Below the pieces are notes generated by a model. The model was not told where the DNA came from and made no database searches. It was given only the letters and a program-made list of their open reading frames with translations. Source: Sediminibacterium sp. (GTDB lineage: Bacteria; Bacteroidota; Bacteroidia; B-17B0; Aurantibacillaceae). Taken from it: DNA of 64,000 nucleotides. Positions 35,561-45,700 of the stretch are shown here, one piece after another (the first letter of the stretch is position 1; each line of letters opens with the position of its first letter). The stretch lies in contig JASGCO010000008.1 in the NCBI GenBank assembly GCA_030054095.1, forward strand, positions 53,721 through 117,720, written 5' to 3'. The translations under genes and the position numbers were made by a program.

Positions 35561-35568
35561 TAAATTTG
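35561..35568 (+). promoter_or_regulatory. -7 element directly at the S41 protease start
   Basis: TAAATTTG is an exact TAnnTTTG match with the ATG only 6 bp downstream, implying an almost leaderless transcript. It also makes the in-frame TTG at 35566, which lies inside the box, an unlikely start. A good -33 TTG is not visible. Confidence 0.45.
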
Positions 35569-35574
35569 TTGTAT

Positions 35575-37671
35575 ATGTCAGGTTTTATTTCACGCATCTC
35601 TAAAAAGGGATTAATTATAGGAGCGGTTATTCTGTTATCTTCTTTTGGAGTAACAAAATATTTGTTCGACAAAAACATCATTATTCTGGATATGGTGTTT
35701 ACTGGGTTAAATAATGCGCACTACAGCCCCTTAAAGGTAGATGACGCGTTTAGTGAAAAGGTATATGATCTCTACGTAAAACGGCTGGATTACAGCAAAA
35801 AATTCCTTTTACAGTCAGATATTGATGAACTGGCTCGTTACCGTAAGGAAATTGATGATCAGATTCAGGCGCAGAATCATATTATGTACACCCGTTCGGT
35901 AGAACTTATTAATAAACGGATAAAGGAGAAAGAATCATGGTATAAGGAGATCCTTTCCAAACCTTTGAACTATAACGAGGACGGAGAATATGAAACCGAC
36001 GGAGAAAAGGCGGTGTATGCCAAAACGGAAACGGAGCTTAAAAAAGAATGGGAAAAAATGCTGAAATATCAGGTTTTGGCCAGAATAGACGATTTGTTAC
36101 AAAAGCAGGAGAAAGCAAAGGAAAAAAAAGACAGCGCCTTTACCCCACGCCCTTTTGACAGCATAGAAGTAGAAGCCCGTAAGAAAACGTTAAAAGCTAA
36201 CGACGATTGGTTTAAACGTTTATATAAATTCAGTAATAAGGACCGTTTTGCACAATACGTGAATGCCATAGCCAAGGTATATGACCCGCATACCGAGTAC
36301 ATGCCTGCTAAGGATAAAAAGCGATTCGATCAAAGTATGAGCGGACAATTTGAGGGGATTGGGGCGCGGCTTCAGGCAACAGAAACGGGCCTTAAAGTTA
36401 GTGAAGTAATTGTGGGGAGTCCCAGTTTTAAGCAGGGAGAATTGAAGGCGGGAGATGAGATTCAGAAAGTGGCTCAGGGTGCCGGAGAACCGGTGGATAT
36501 TACGGGGATGGATATGGAAGACGCGATAGAGTTGATTAAAGGAAAGAAGGGAACCGAAGTTCGCCTCACTGTGAAAAAATCGGATAATAGCATAAAAGTA
36601 ATTCCGATTATACGGGATGTGATTGAGATGGAAGAAACCTACGCTAAAAGTGCCGTTATCAACAATAACAATGCAAAGATGGGATATATTTATCTCCCCA
36701 GTTTTTATACTGATTTTACGCGTACTGGTGCCCATCACTGCGCCAAAGATATGCGGAAGGAAATTGAAAAGTTAAAGGCTCAGAACATTAAAGGTTTAAT
36801 TATTGACCTCCGGGATAATGGTGGCGGCTCGCTGCAGGAAGTGGTGGAAATGGCTGGCTTATTTTTCGATAAAGGTCCCGTAGTTCAGGTAAAGGCCAGA
36901 AACAATTATGTAAACGTGATGGAAGACCGGAATCCGGATGTGGTGTACGATGGACCGTTGGCTATTATGGTAAACCACGGTAGTGCCAGTGCAAGCGAAA
37001 TTCTGGCGGCCGCTATTCAGGATTATAAACGCGGTGTGATCATAGGAACGCCTACATTTGGTAAAGGAACAGTTCAGTCATTTATAGATTTAGATCAGAT
37101 GGTTATTCCGCAATTAGATACCATTAAACCGGTGGGCTCTATTAAAGTTACACAGCAGAAATTTTATAGGATCAATGGTGGGGCTACTCAGTTAAGAGGG
37201 GTAACGCCGGATATTTTATTGCCGGATCCGTACGAGTTTATTGATTTAGGCGAAAAGGAGATGGAGAATCCGATGCCGTGGGATGAAATCAGTAAGGCCA
37301 ATTATGCCGAATTTAAAGGCATTGATTATATGGGGCTGCAAAAGAACAGTACCGCGCGTATCAAAAAAAGCCCTTCATTTGCGCTGATTGCGCAGGAATC
37401 GAAAGAGGTGAAGGAACGTAAAGATGATACAAAATACAGTTTGAACCTTGACAAGTACCGGGCAGAACAAAAACAGTTCCGCGAACAAAACAAAAAGTAT
37501 GATGTCCTGAAAAAAGAAATCAAAGGATTTAATATGGAATTACTGACCGTTGATAAAGAACGCTTAACGGGCGATACAACCCGGTTGGGGCGCGAAACCC
37601 GTTGGGCAAAAAATCTATCAAAGGATGTCTACATTCATGAGGCCAGTAACATTGTTAATGATATGAAATAA
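35575..37671 (+). CDS. S41 carboxyl-terminal processing peptidase (Prc/Tsp-like)
   Basis: 698 residues. N-terminal signal anchor (about 10-30), helical region, PDZ domain (about 255-340, FEGIGARLQATETGLKVSEVIVGSPSFKQGELKAGD), then S41 protease with the Ser/Lys dyad Ser472 (GSASASE) and Lys497 (GKGTVQ), 25 residues apart as in E. coli Prc. The C-terminal DUF3340-type extension (about 580-698) follows. It degrades or trims periplasmic proteins at their C-termini. DUF5103 follows after 6 bp. Confidence 0.95.
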   Translation: MSGFISRISKKGLIIGAVILLSSFGVTKYLFDKNIIILDMVFTGLNNAHYSPLKVDDAFSEKVYDLYVKRLDYSKKFLLQSDIDELARYRKEIDDQIQAQNHIMYTRSVELINKRIKEKESWYKEILSKPLNYNEDGEYETDGEKAVYAKTETELKKEWEKMLKYQVLARIDDLLQKQEKAKEKKDSAFTPRPFDSIEVEARKKTLKANDDWFKRLYKFSNKDRFAQYVNAIAKVYDPHTEYMPAKDKKRFDQSMSGQFEGIGARLQATETGLKVSEVIVGSPSFKQGELKAGDEIQKVAQGAGEPVDITGMDMEDAIELIKGKKGTEVRLTVKKSDNSIKVIPIIRDVIEMEETYAKSAVINNNNAKMGYIYLPSFYTDFTRTGAHHCAKDMRKEIEKLKAQNIKGLIIDLRDNGGGSLQEVVEMAGLFFDKGPVVQVKARNNYVNVMEDRNPDVVYDGPLAIMVNHGSASASEILAAAIQDYKRGVIIGTPTFGKGTVQSFIDLDQMVIPQLDTIKPVGSIKVTQQKFYRINGGATQLRGVTPDILLPDPYEFIDLGEKEMENPMPWDEISKANYAEFKGIDYMGLQKNSTARIKKSPSFALIAQESKEVKERKDDTKYSLNLDKYRAEQKQFREQNKKYDVLKKEIKGFNMELLTVDKERLTGDTTRLGRETRWAKNLSKDVYIHEASNIVNDMK

Positions 37672-37677
37672 ACCTTC

Positions 37678-39018
37678 ATGGGGTACAGGAGTTCATTAAC
37701 ATTTCGCGGTAATTCAGCTTTAGTAAAGGTAATTGTTTTTGCAGGTGTGTTATTTATGCATGCCGTTACCTTGCAGGCGCAGGAAGAAGACTACGTTAAC
37801 GATAAACAATTACGGTATGGGGATTATATTTATGTACCCACCATCAGAACGGTTCAGTTTCATGAAACCAGTTGGGAATATGCACCACCTGTACTTGAAT
37901 TTGGTTCCGGAAAGCAACTTGAACTAAGTTTCGATGATCTGGATAATGACCAGAAGCAATATAGTTTAAGTCTGGTACATTGCAATGCTGACTGGACACC
38001 AAGTGATTTAATGATTTCGGAATACCTTAGTGGTTTCTTTGATCTCAACATTCTTAATTTTTCGTTTTCAGAAAACACATTGCAGAAATACACGCATTAT
38101 AGCGTGGTATTTCCCAATGCCAATATGCAATTAACCAAAAGTGGAAATTATGTAATGTATGTTTACCGTAACGGCGATAAAAAGGATCTGGTGTTAAGCA
38201 GGCGGTTTATGTTAACAGAGAATCAGGTAACGATCACATCTGTTTTCAGTCAAACGGCTGGTGGTGAGTCGCAGTTTAATAAACAGCACATTGATTTTAA
38301 AATTATCAATACGGCTTATGACATTACAAATCCGTACGCGGATCTGAAGGTAGTTATCACACAAAATCACCGTTGGGATAACGCGGTTACGGGCATTAAA
38401 CCAACGTTTATTGCTCCTCAGCAGTTAACGTATTCACTCGACGATGCCAGTACTTTTAACGGAGGAAATGAATTCCGTTATTTCGATGTCAGAAGTTTAC
38501 GTACCTATACAGAACGAGTGAGGGATATATATAAAGACGATGAATTAAAAAACCATGTTCAGCTATTTCCTGATGATATCCGCAGTAATAAAAACTATGT
38601 TTATTATCCTGATTTCAATGGTAATTTTATGATTAAAAATCGCGATATGCGCGGTAATCAGGATATTGAAGCGGATTACGTGTGGGTGGATTTTTTTCTG
38701 CCATATCCGGTAGCTGAATCAGAAGGAAACTTTTATGTATTGGGAAAATTAACCGATTGGATGTTGACAAAGAACAATCGCATGACCTACAATACCAATA
38801 AAAAGGGGTATGAATGTAAATTGTATTTAAAACAAGGTTTTTACAATTATACGTATGTGCTCAAAAAGGATGATAATAAAGGCGGGGATGAAACGGTAAC
38901 AGAAGGAAACCATTGGGATACGGAAAACGATTACGCTATATACGTGTATCACCGGCAAAGAGGGACATATTTTGACAAACTTATTGCCGTAAAAAATATG
39001 AACAGTTTAAAGCGATAA
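37678..39018 (+). CDS. T9SS plug-domain protein (DUF5103)
   Basis: 446 residues with a signal peptide ending LQAQ. The DUF5103 core is clear: TVQFHETSWEYAPPVLEFGSGKQLELSFDDLD, LVHCNADWTPSDLMISEYLSGF, and a C-terminal AMPK-type beta-sandwich (FYVLGKLTDWML...YECKLYLKQGFYNYTYVL). The family is annotated as T9SS plug protein because of homology to the plug in the SprA translocon. It is tightly linked to the S41 protease gene. Confidence 0.9.
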   Translation: MGYRSSLTFRGNSALVKVIVFAGVLFMHAVTLQAQEEDYVNDKQLRYGDYIYVPTIRTVQFHETSWEYAPPVLEFGSGKQLELSFDDLDNDQKQYSLSLVHCNADWTPSDLMISEYLSGFFDLNILNFSFSENTLQKYTHYSVVFPNANMQLTKSGNYVMYVYRNGDKKDLVLSRRFMLTENQVTITSVFSQTAGGESQFNKQHIDFKIINTAYDITNPYADLKVVITQNHRWDNAVTGIKPTFIAPQQLTYSLDDASTFNGGNEFRYFDVRSLRTYTERVRDIYKDDELKNHVQLFPDDIRSNKNYVYYPDFNGNFMIKNRDMRGNQDIEADYVWVDFFLPYPVAESEGNFYVLGKLTDWMLTKNNRMTYNTNKKGYECKLYLKQGFYNYTYVLKKDDNKGGDETVTEGNHWDTENDYAIYVYHRQRGTYFDKLIAVKNMNSLKR

Positions 39019-39088
39019 GCTTTATTGCTATAAGGCCTTTTTTTGAAGGTGCCCCCCGATTTAGCCTAAAAAAATATAACTTCGTGCT

Positions 39089-40867
39089 ATGATTAGTGCT
39101 GAACATTTATTAAACAATGCCATTAAAACGGCATTAAACGCGGTTTATAATTTACAGATAGAGGAGATTAGTCTTCAAAAGACCCGTAAGGAATTTGAAG
39201 GGGATTTCACACTCGTTACGTTTGCTTATACCCGCGATACACGTAAAAAACCGGAGGAAATAGGGGAGGCATTGGGCGCTTACCTGCTAGCCAATACCCC
39301 CGAAATAGTGAAGTATAATGTGGTAAAAGGGTTTTTAAACATAAGCCTGAGCGATGCGTTCTGGATGTTGTTTTTTAATAGTGTCCGAAGTTCAGCTCAG
39401 TTTGGATTGAAACCATCTGATAGCAGCGGGAAAACCATTATGCTGGAATACAGTAGCCCCAATACCAATAAACCGCTTCACCTCGGGCATATTCGTAATA
39501 ATCTTTTGGGCGCTTCCGTAGCGGCTATTTTGCAGGCAAACGGGCATAAAGTTATAAAGGCAAATCTGGTTAACGACCGTGGCATTCATATCTGTAAAAG
39601 CATGTTGGCCTGGCAGCGGTTCGGAAATGGCGAAACACCTCAGAGCAGTGGTTTAAAAGGCGACCATCTTGTAGGTAAATACTATGTGGCGTTTGATAAA
39701 GCCTATAAAGAGGAACAGGCACAATTAATCGCGTCGGGAATGAGTAAGGAAGATGCGGAAAAGAGTGCGCCTGTTATGCTGGCGTGTCAGGAATTGCTCC
39801 GTCAGTGGGAAGCAGGAAATCCTGAGGTAGTGCAATTATGGAGAACCATGAATGGATGGGTATATGATGGTTTTGGTGTTACATACAAGGAACTGGGCGT
39901 AAGTTTCGATAAAATGTATTATGAAAGTAATACCTATTTGTTAGGGAAGGAACTTGTACAGGAAGGATTGGCAAAAAGTGTATTCTATAAAAAGGAGAAT
40001 GGAAGTGTTGCCATTGATTTAAGTGCAGAAGGGTTGGATGAAAAAATTGTATTACGTTCCGACGGAACCAGTGTTTACATAACTCAGGATCTGGGGACCG
40101 CTATTGAACGGTTTAAGGAATTTCCGGAACTGAACCAGTTGATTTACACGGTAGGAAATGAGCAGGATTATCATTTTAAAGTATTGTTCAGTATCCTTCA
40201 GAAACTTGGCTATAGTTGGGCCAGTGAATGTTATCACTTAAGTTATGGTATGGTAGAATTACCCGATGGCAAAATGAAAAGCCGTGAAGGTACCGTGGTA
40301 GATGCTGATGACCTTATCAAGGAAATGTATGAAACCGCCTTTTTGAAATGCCGGGATTCGGAAAAATTGAAACACCTGAATGAAGCAGAGATAAAGGAAC
40401 TTTCAAAAATGGTGGGAATGGCAGCGTTAAAGTACTTTATACTGAAAGTGGATCCTAAAAAGAAGATGCTGTTCGACCCTAATGAAAGTGTGGATTTTGA
40501 TGGAAATACCGGACCATTTATTCAGTATTCGTATGCAAGGACGCGTTCGGTTTTGGATAAGGCAGGAATGGCGCTGGATAGAAATGTAAGTATCACTTTG
40601 CATCCAACAGAAAAGGAACTTTTAACAACGTTGTACAGTTTTCCTTCAGTTATTGAGGAGAGCGGACACCTTTATAATCCGGCAATTATAGCCAATCATT
40701 TATACGATGTGAGTAAATTGTTTAATCGCTTCTGGCACGATTGCCCTATTCTTAAAGAAGAAAATGAAGATGTAAAATTATTCCGTTTACAATTGGTTAA
40801 TTTATGCGGAACTGTTATTGCCAATGGTATGCGTTTATTGGGGATCGAAGTACCTTCCAGAATGTGA
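39089..40867 (+). CDS. argS: arginyl-tRNA synthetase
   Basis: 592 residues, class I synthetase charging tRNA-Arg. HIGH motif as HLGH (131-134) within SSPNTNKPLHLGHIRNN, KMSKS equivalent in GKMKSREGT near 390, N-terminal Add-1 domain at 1-100 and DALR anticodon domain at the C-terminus ending GIEVPSRM. All typical ArgS features. Ends at a strong terminator. Confidence 0.98.
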   Translation: MISAEHLLNNAIKTALNAVYNLQIEEISLQKTRKEFEGDFTLVTFAYTRDTRKKPEEIGEALGAYLLANTPEIVKYNVVKGFLNISLSDAFWMLFFNSVRSSAQFGLKPSDSSGKTIMLEYSSPNTNKPLHLGHIRNNLLGASVAAILQANGHKVIKANLVNDRGIHICKSMLAWQRFGNGETPQSSGLKGDHLVGKYYVAFDKAYKEEQAQLIASGMSKEDAEKSAPVMLACQELLRQWEAGNPEVVQLWRTMNGWVYDGFGVTYKELGVSFDKMYYESNTYLLGKELVQEGLAKSVFYKKENGSVAIDLSAEGLDEKIVLRSDGTSVYITQDLGTAIERFKEFPELNQLIYTVGNEQDYHFKVLFSILQKLGYSWASECYHLSYGMVELPDGKMKSREGTVVDADDLIKEMYETAFLKCRDSEKLKHLNEAEIKELSKMVGMAALKYFILKVDPKKKMLFDPNESVDFDGNTGPFIQYSYARTRSVLDKAGMALDRNVSITLHPTEKELLTTLYSFPSVIEESGHLYNPAIIANHLYDVSKLFNRFWHDCPILKEENEDVKLFRLQLVNLCGTVIANGMRLLGIEVPSRM

Positions 40868-40893
40868 TGTGACGAATGCCTGAAGTAACAAAT

Positions 40894-40920
40894 AAAAAAA
40901 GCGCCTTAGGCGCTTTTTTT
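40894..40920. terminator. bidirectional terminator after argS
   Basis: A7-GCGCC-TTA-GGCGC-T7, a perfect 5-bp GC stem flanked by complementary A and T runs, between argS and the convergent glycosyltransferase gene. Confidence 0.92.
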
Positions 40921-40936
40921 ATTTGTGGAATAGATC

Positions 40937-42673
40937 TTATTGTACCGGTGGTACTGCTACCGCGCTCCCCGAGGGTGCTGAAGGAAGGGTTTGTGCTACT
41001 TCCGGCTTCCGTTCAAAAATAAATATTTTATACTGTGAGCGGGGAGGGCGATTAACCAGATCAATATTAGGGGCCCATACGTATTCGGTTCCGGTATCTA
41101 ACATATCGGCGTAGCCTAACAAATTGTATTTTTCGTTACTGAATTTATCAAACCAGGGGAAAATAAGATTTTTGACATTTGGATTAGCCAGCCATGAAAT
41201 AGCATGCGAATAGAAAACCAGGTATTTTGGTTCCGCTTTTTCCACATCCTTTATAAATTCCTGTTGCCACTCCTCCGATTTTTTTACGTTAAACTCTAAA
41301 AGCGCACCTGAACCTGCAAAACGGGACGGGGATATTTTATTCGTATAAAAGTACATTTGTATTTCCGTTCCAAATACAGCCAGTTTATCTTCCGGTTTCA
41401 TAATCGTATTCAGTTTATCCGCAATTACTTTTGACTCAGGAAAGGGATTTAAACCATATACTTCACGGGTTAAATTAGGACCATTTTTCGTAAAATAGTA
41501 CCGTTTCATGGTGCTGAGGTGCATAAGCGCGTACACTAACACTAATCCGAACGTAACATATAATGCGGTAGATTTCATGTTAAAACGGTCTTTCAGGATA
41601 ATGTATAAACTGTAAAGGAAAGCCCCCGCGCCTATACAGGCAGCAGGAACCCATTGTAAAAAATAATGCCCATAGAAGTGATATCCTGGCGCTACGGATA
41701 AGGCACCTGCAAGATAAAAACCAATGACCGACCATTTAATCCAGTTTTTTACCTTGGTAAACAATAACAAGGTAATAGGGCCAATACAGGATAGCAGCCA
41801 TATAAACTTATAATCTTTGTAAATGGCTGGCCAGCTCATGTCCAGATATTGCATACCCTGGTCAAACGTGGTGGAAGTGGCGTATTCCTTTCGGATATCA
41901 AAAAACCAATAATTGAAATCTTCCCATCCGCCGCGCATCTTTACAACCATCAGATCTATAGCAACAGGAATGATTATTGCCAGAGAATAAATGATAACTG
42001 CTTTCAGGATAAGTTTATAGTCTCGCTCCTTGCTGAAAAAGTGATGGGCCACCACAATAATGCCGCCTGCCAACCCATAAAAAAACGAGGTTTGTTTTAC
42101 CTCAAAGGTAAGGGCAAAGAAAAAGCCGCTAAGTGCCAAAGTCCACCATTTATTGTTTTCAATATAACGCACTAATGCGTAAATACCTGCTACCGCAAAA
42201 AGCGCCACAATATGCTCCGATTGTATGGTGAATCCCGAAATGGATTTATTCATAGACAGGAATGCCCAGAATAATGCTACACCTAAAGCAGCGATGTTAT
42301 TCAGCATTTTTCGGGCAATCAGGAACAGAAGAATGGTACTTAGTATATTGATAAAAATAAAGCCGAAATGCAGTGATTCTAATGTATAACCGAAAATAGC
42401 AACCATTAACGCGTAAGAATAAAACACTCCGGGTAAACGTTGTGATCCTATGTCTTTAAATGGAACAGCCCCGTTAAGTATAATTTTACCGCAATAGGCA
42501 TAAGAACCCTCATCCCTTTCAAACGGAACGTGTAAAAAGTTGGAACGTATAATAGCAATCAGGAAGATGATAATACCCAAGCCTGCCAGATATATAAAAT
42601 CGGATTTACCAAAACCAAAATACGTTTTGGTTTCAGGCGTTTTGGAAACCGTTGCTTTAGAAGGTGTTGACAT
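40937..42673 (-). CDS. GT39-like polyprenyl-phosphate-sugar glycosyltransferase
   Basis: 578 residues with about 11-12 hydrophobic helices. The first periplasmic loop carries FERDEGSYAY, the acidic pair of GT39/ArnT-like (GT-C) enzymes that use a polyprenyl-phosphate sugar donor. The C-terminal soluble part (about 380-578) has no named domain; the last residues are Pro/Ala-rich. It likely adds a sugar to a lipid or protein at the outer face of the inner membrane. Acceptor unknown. It lies 75 bp downstream of the giant sensor gene on the same strand. Confidence 0.85.
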   Translation of the reverse strand: MSTPSKATVSKTPETKTYFGFGKSDFIYLAGLGIIIFLIAIIRSNFLHVPFERDEGSYAYCGKIILNGAVPFKDIGSQRLPGVFYSYALMVAIFGYTLESLHFGFIFINILSTILLFLIARKMLNNIAALGVALFWAFLSMNKSISGFTIQSEHIVALFAVAGIYALVRYIENNKWWTLALSGFFFALTFEVKQTSFFYGLAGGIIVVAHHFFSKERDYKLILKAVIIYSLAIIIPVAIDLMVVKMRGGWEDFNYWFFDIRKEYATSTTFDQGMQYLDMSWPAIYKDYKFIWLLSCIGPITLLLFTKVKNWIKWSVIGFYLAGALSVAPGYHFYGHYFLQWVPAACIGAGAFLYSLYIILKDRFNMKSTALYVTFGLVLVYALMHLSTMKRYYFTKNGPNLTREVYGLNPFPESKVIADKLNTIMKPEDKLAVFGTEIQMYFYTNKISPSRFAGSGALLEFNVKKSEEWQQEFIKDVEKAEPKYLVFYSHAISWLANPNVKNLIFPWFDKFSNEKYNLLGYADMLDTGTEYVWAPNIDLVNRPPRSQYKIFIFERKPEVAQTLPSAPSGSAVAVPPVQ

Positions 42674-42748
42674 AGTTAAATAAAGTTGCTAATATAAAAA
42701 AAAGGAATGAATAAGAATTGAGGATGGTGCTTCAACGGCTATAAAGGA

Positions 42749-45700
42749 TTATTCAACTTCAAAACACATAAGGCAAATATCATCGGTTTGCTGATTGGGG
42801 CCTTTCCAGTTTAAATGGGTTTGTTTAATGTGTTCTTCCCTGTTTTCGTTGCTCATTCTGGCTAATTCAAGCAATAAGTCCTTAAATTTAAGTCGGCCAA
42901 ACCGTTTATTGGTATAATTTCCGAACTGGTCAATGTATCCGTCGGTGGTACATACCACCAGATCCCCTGGCTTCATAGCCATCATATGTGTTGTAAAATG
43001 ATTACCGTGACTGATCTGGAAAGATCCTATGGGGAGTCGGTTCCCTCTTAACTCCATAATTTCCTGATCCCTGACAATGTACAGATTGTGCATAGCTCCA
43101 CTGTATAACAATAATCTGCTTTCCGGATCAAAATTGACACAGGAAATATCCAGCCCGTCTAAAATTTCAGTTTCAGAATTCGTTTGATTAAGCGCGTTGC
43201 GTATAGAAATATTAAGGTATTCAAGTATATGGGCAGGGTCAGTAAATCCCTTTTCAGTAACAGCCTGTTGTATGGTGTTTGATGAAAGTATGGTTAACAA
43301 CGATCCGGATACACCATGCCCAGTACAATCGGCAATAGCTAAAATCAGGGATTGATTGACTTTCTGGAACCAGTAAAAATCGCCGCCCAGATTGTCTCGT
43401 TGTTCAAAGAATAATATGGATTTTGGTAACAGCTGTTTTAAGGTAAGTGCCGAAGGCATTATAGCGGTTTGGATTCGCTTTGCGTAAGCTATATTGTCAT
43501 TTATATCTTTATTCTTTTGGGAGATAATATCTTTATACAGTATTTGCTCAATAATAAGGGATACAGATTCTTTTAACTGACGGATGATAGGCTTTTGTTC
43601 CGCAAAATTATCCCGATTTCGCGACAGCATATTAATGGCACCAAAGAGTTTACCATTAACAAATACAGGTACACAATACACAGATCGCATTTTAACATTT
43701 AACCAGTGCTGATCATCGTCTGTCAGATTGGGTTTACTCTCCAGGTCAGGTAAATCATACTCTTTATTTTCTTCAAAGTATGGCAGAGTGGGTAGTTGAG
43801 CGGTGTATATCTGTTTGTTTTCTACAGATAGCGACATGCTGTCCATGTAATACAATTGTCCCATCGTGTTTCCGGGATTAAAGATCAGGAAACTGATGCG
43901 GTGAATATTATCTATCCGGTTAAACAATAGCTCAATGAGATTTTTGTAAATGCCTGTCAGATCCGTGTTATTAATTAAAAGTTTTCGGGCTTCATTTAGT
44001 AATTCAAGGCGTTTACTGTTCTTTTCTATCTCTTCGTTTTTAGCGGCAATGATATGACTCTGTTCGTCTTTGGAAATAAAATTCTGAAGAGAAGATGCAA
44101 GATCGGCCAGGTATTTTACATCCGATTCTTCGTAAATGTTCTCCAGAAATGAATAAGTGCATATCAGACCAATAACGGAATCAGCATTGGAGATGTGCTT
44201 AAACATCATGGTTTTAGCATTTATACAAGGTTGCTTAAACACATGTAAGAGATCGTAAACAGGAATAAAATCAACATCAGAGAAATTAATTATTTTTCCA
44301 TCCAGCTTCTCCAGTTTTTCTATTTGTAATGGTGTAGCGGCAATGATTTCCCGGAATGAAATGGTATTATGTCTTCTGATGGAATAGACAGTTATCTCAT
44401 TGGTTTTTTTATTAAATATGTTAATCGCGTATCCCTGAGCAAAACGGGATTGTGATATTGTCATTAGGAGTAAACGATGGAATAAAACATCACGTTCTTT
44501 AATGGAAATGATTAATTGTTTAATCCGGTTTTGTTCTTCCAGATTCGTATTAATATGTTCAAGCTGCTTAGAGTACTTCTGTATTTGTTTGTTCCGTATA
44601 TTGATGGCTTGTTTGGCGTAATATTGCGATACAAATGATGATAAAATTTCAGCAATGGCTTCTGTTTTTCTTAAGTCTTCATGGTTATAGGGTTCAGGCG
44701 ATGCGGTATAAACGCCCATAAAACCGTACCTGTTGGTTAAGGTCTGAATGGGTGCCAACAAAGCGCATGTAAGTCCTTCAATAGGTTGCTTAAATAATTT
44801 TAGGCTATCATTTACCGGACTGTCAGGATCATAAATATAGAGCAACGACTGAGACTTAAAAATGAGTGTTTTCATTTTTTCAGTTACTTCAATGCTATAG
44901 CGTTTGAACCCCTTTGATTTAAACCCTTGATAAATCAATAAGTTCTCCTGTTCCATATCAAGGATGTTAAAACTATAGCAGTACGATTTTACAGTAGTGG
45001 CTATGATATGTGTCAGTAAGCGATTACATACATCTTCTATGTCTCTGGCATAAATAACATTTTCCTTAAGGATATTTTCGTATTGCAGTTCATTATTAAT
45101 GTTTTCAAGTTTAGTAAGGTACAACCGGATCTCTTCATTTTTCGCGGAAATGATCTGTTTTTGTTCCTGTTGATTCAGGTTTGTAGATAAATAGCTAACT
45201 ACATCATCTAATACGGAAAGATAGTCGGAAGTGTAAGGAGTATGGTCTTTTGAAAAAAGATTGAGGTAACCAAATACTTTAGTGTCTGTTTTAATAGGAA
45301 TACTTAGCGCATGGTTTTTAGTATTAAATAATTTTGCATCCTGCAATAAGTAATGCGGAAAATTAGTTGATTCTTGAATAATCCGTGAACCACTTATCTC
45401 AATGCTGCGTAAGGCCCCTTCATCTAATGTGTAAGAAGAATAAAGAATGTTTGAGTTCAGGTGATCAGTCCCATATTGTTTTATAACCAGATCTTTAGAT
45501 AAGAGTCCTAAACTAAAACATTCATAGGCCCGTCGGTTGCTATGTAGTTTTTTTAGAACACCCTCAGCCAATTGATCCTGATCTTCTGCGTTTCTGAGAA
45601 TAATCTCTTTGATCTCATTTAACATTTTAAGATCGTTATTGGCTATTCTGAGTTTATCTTCTGCTTCTACCCTTAAGGTAATATCCCTGCATATGGCCTG

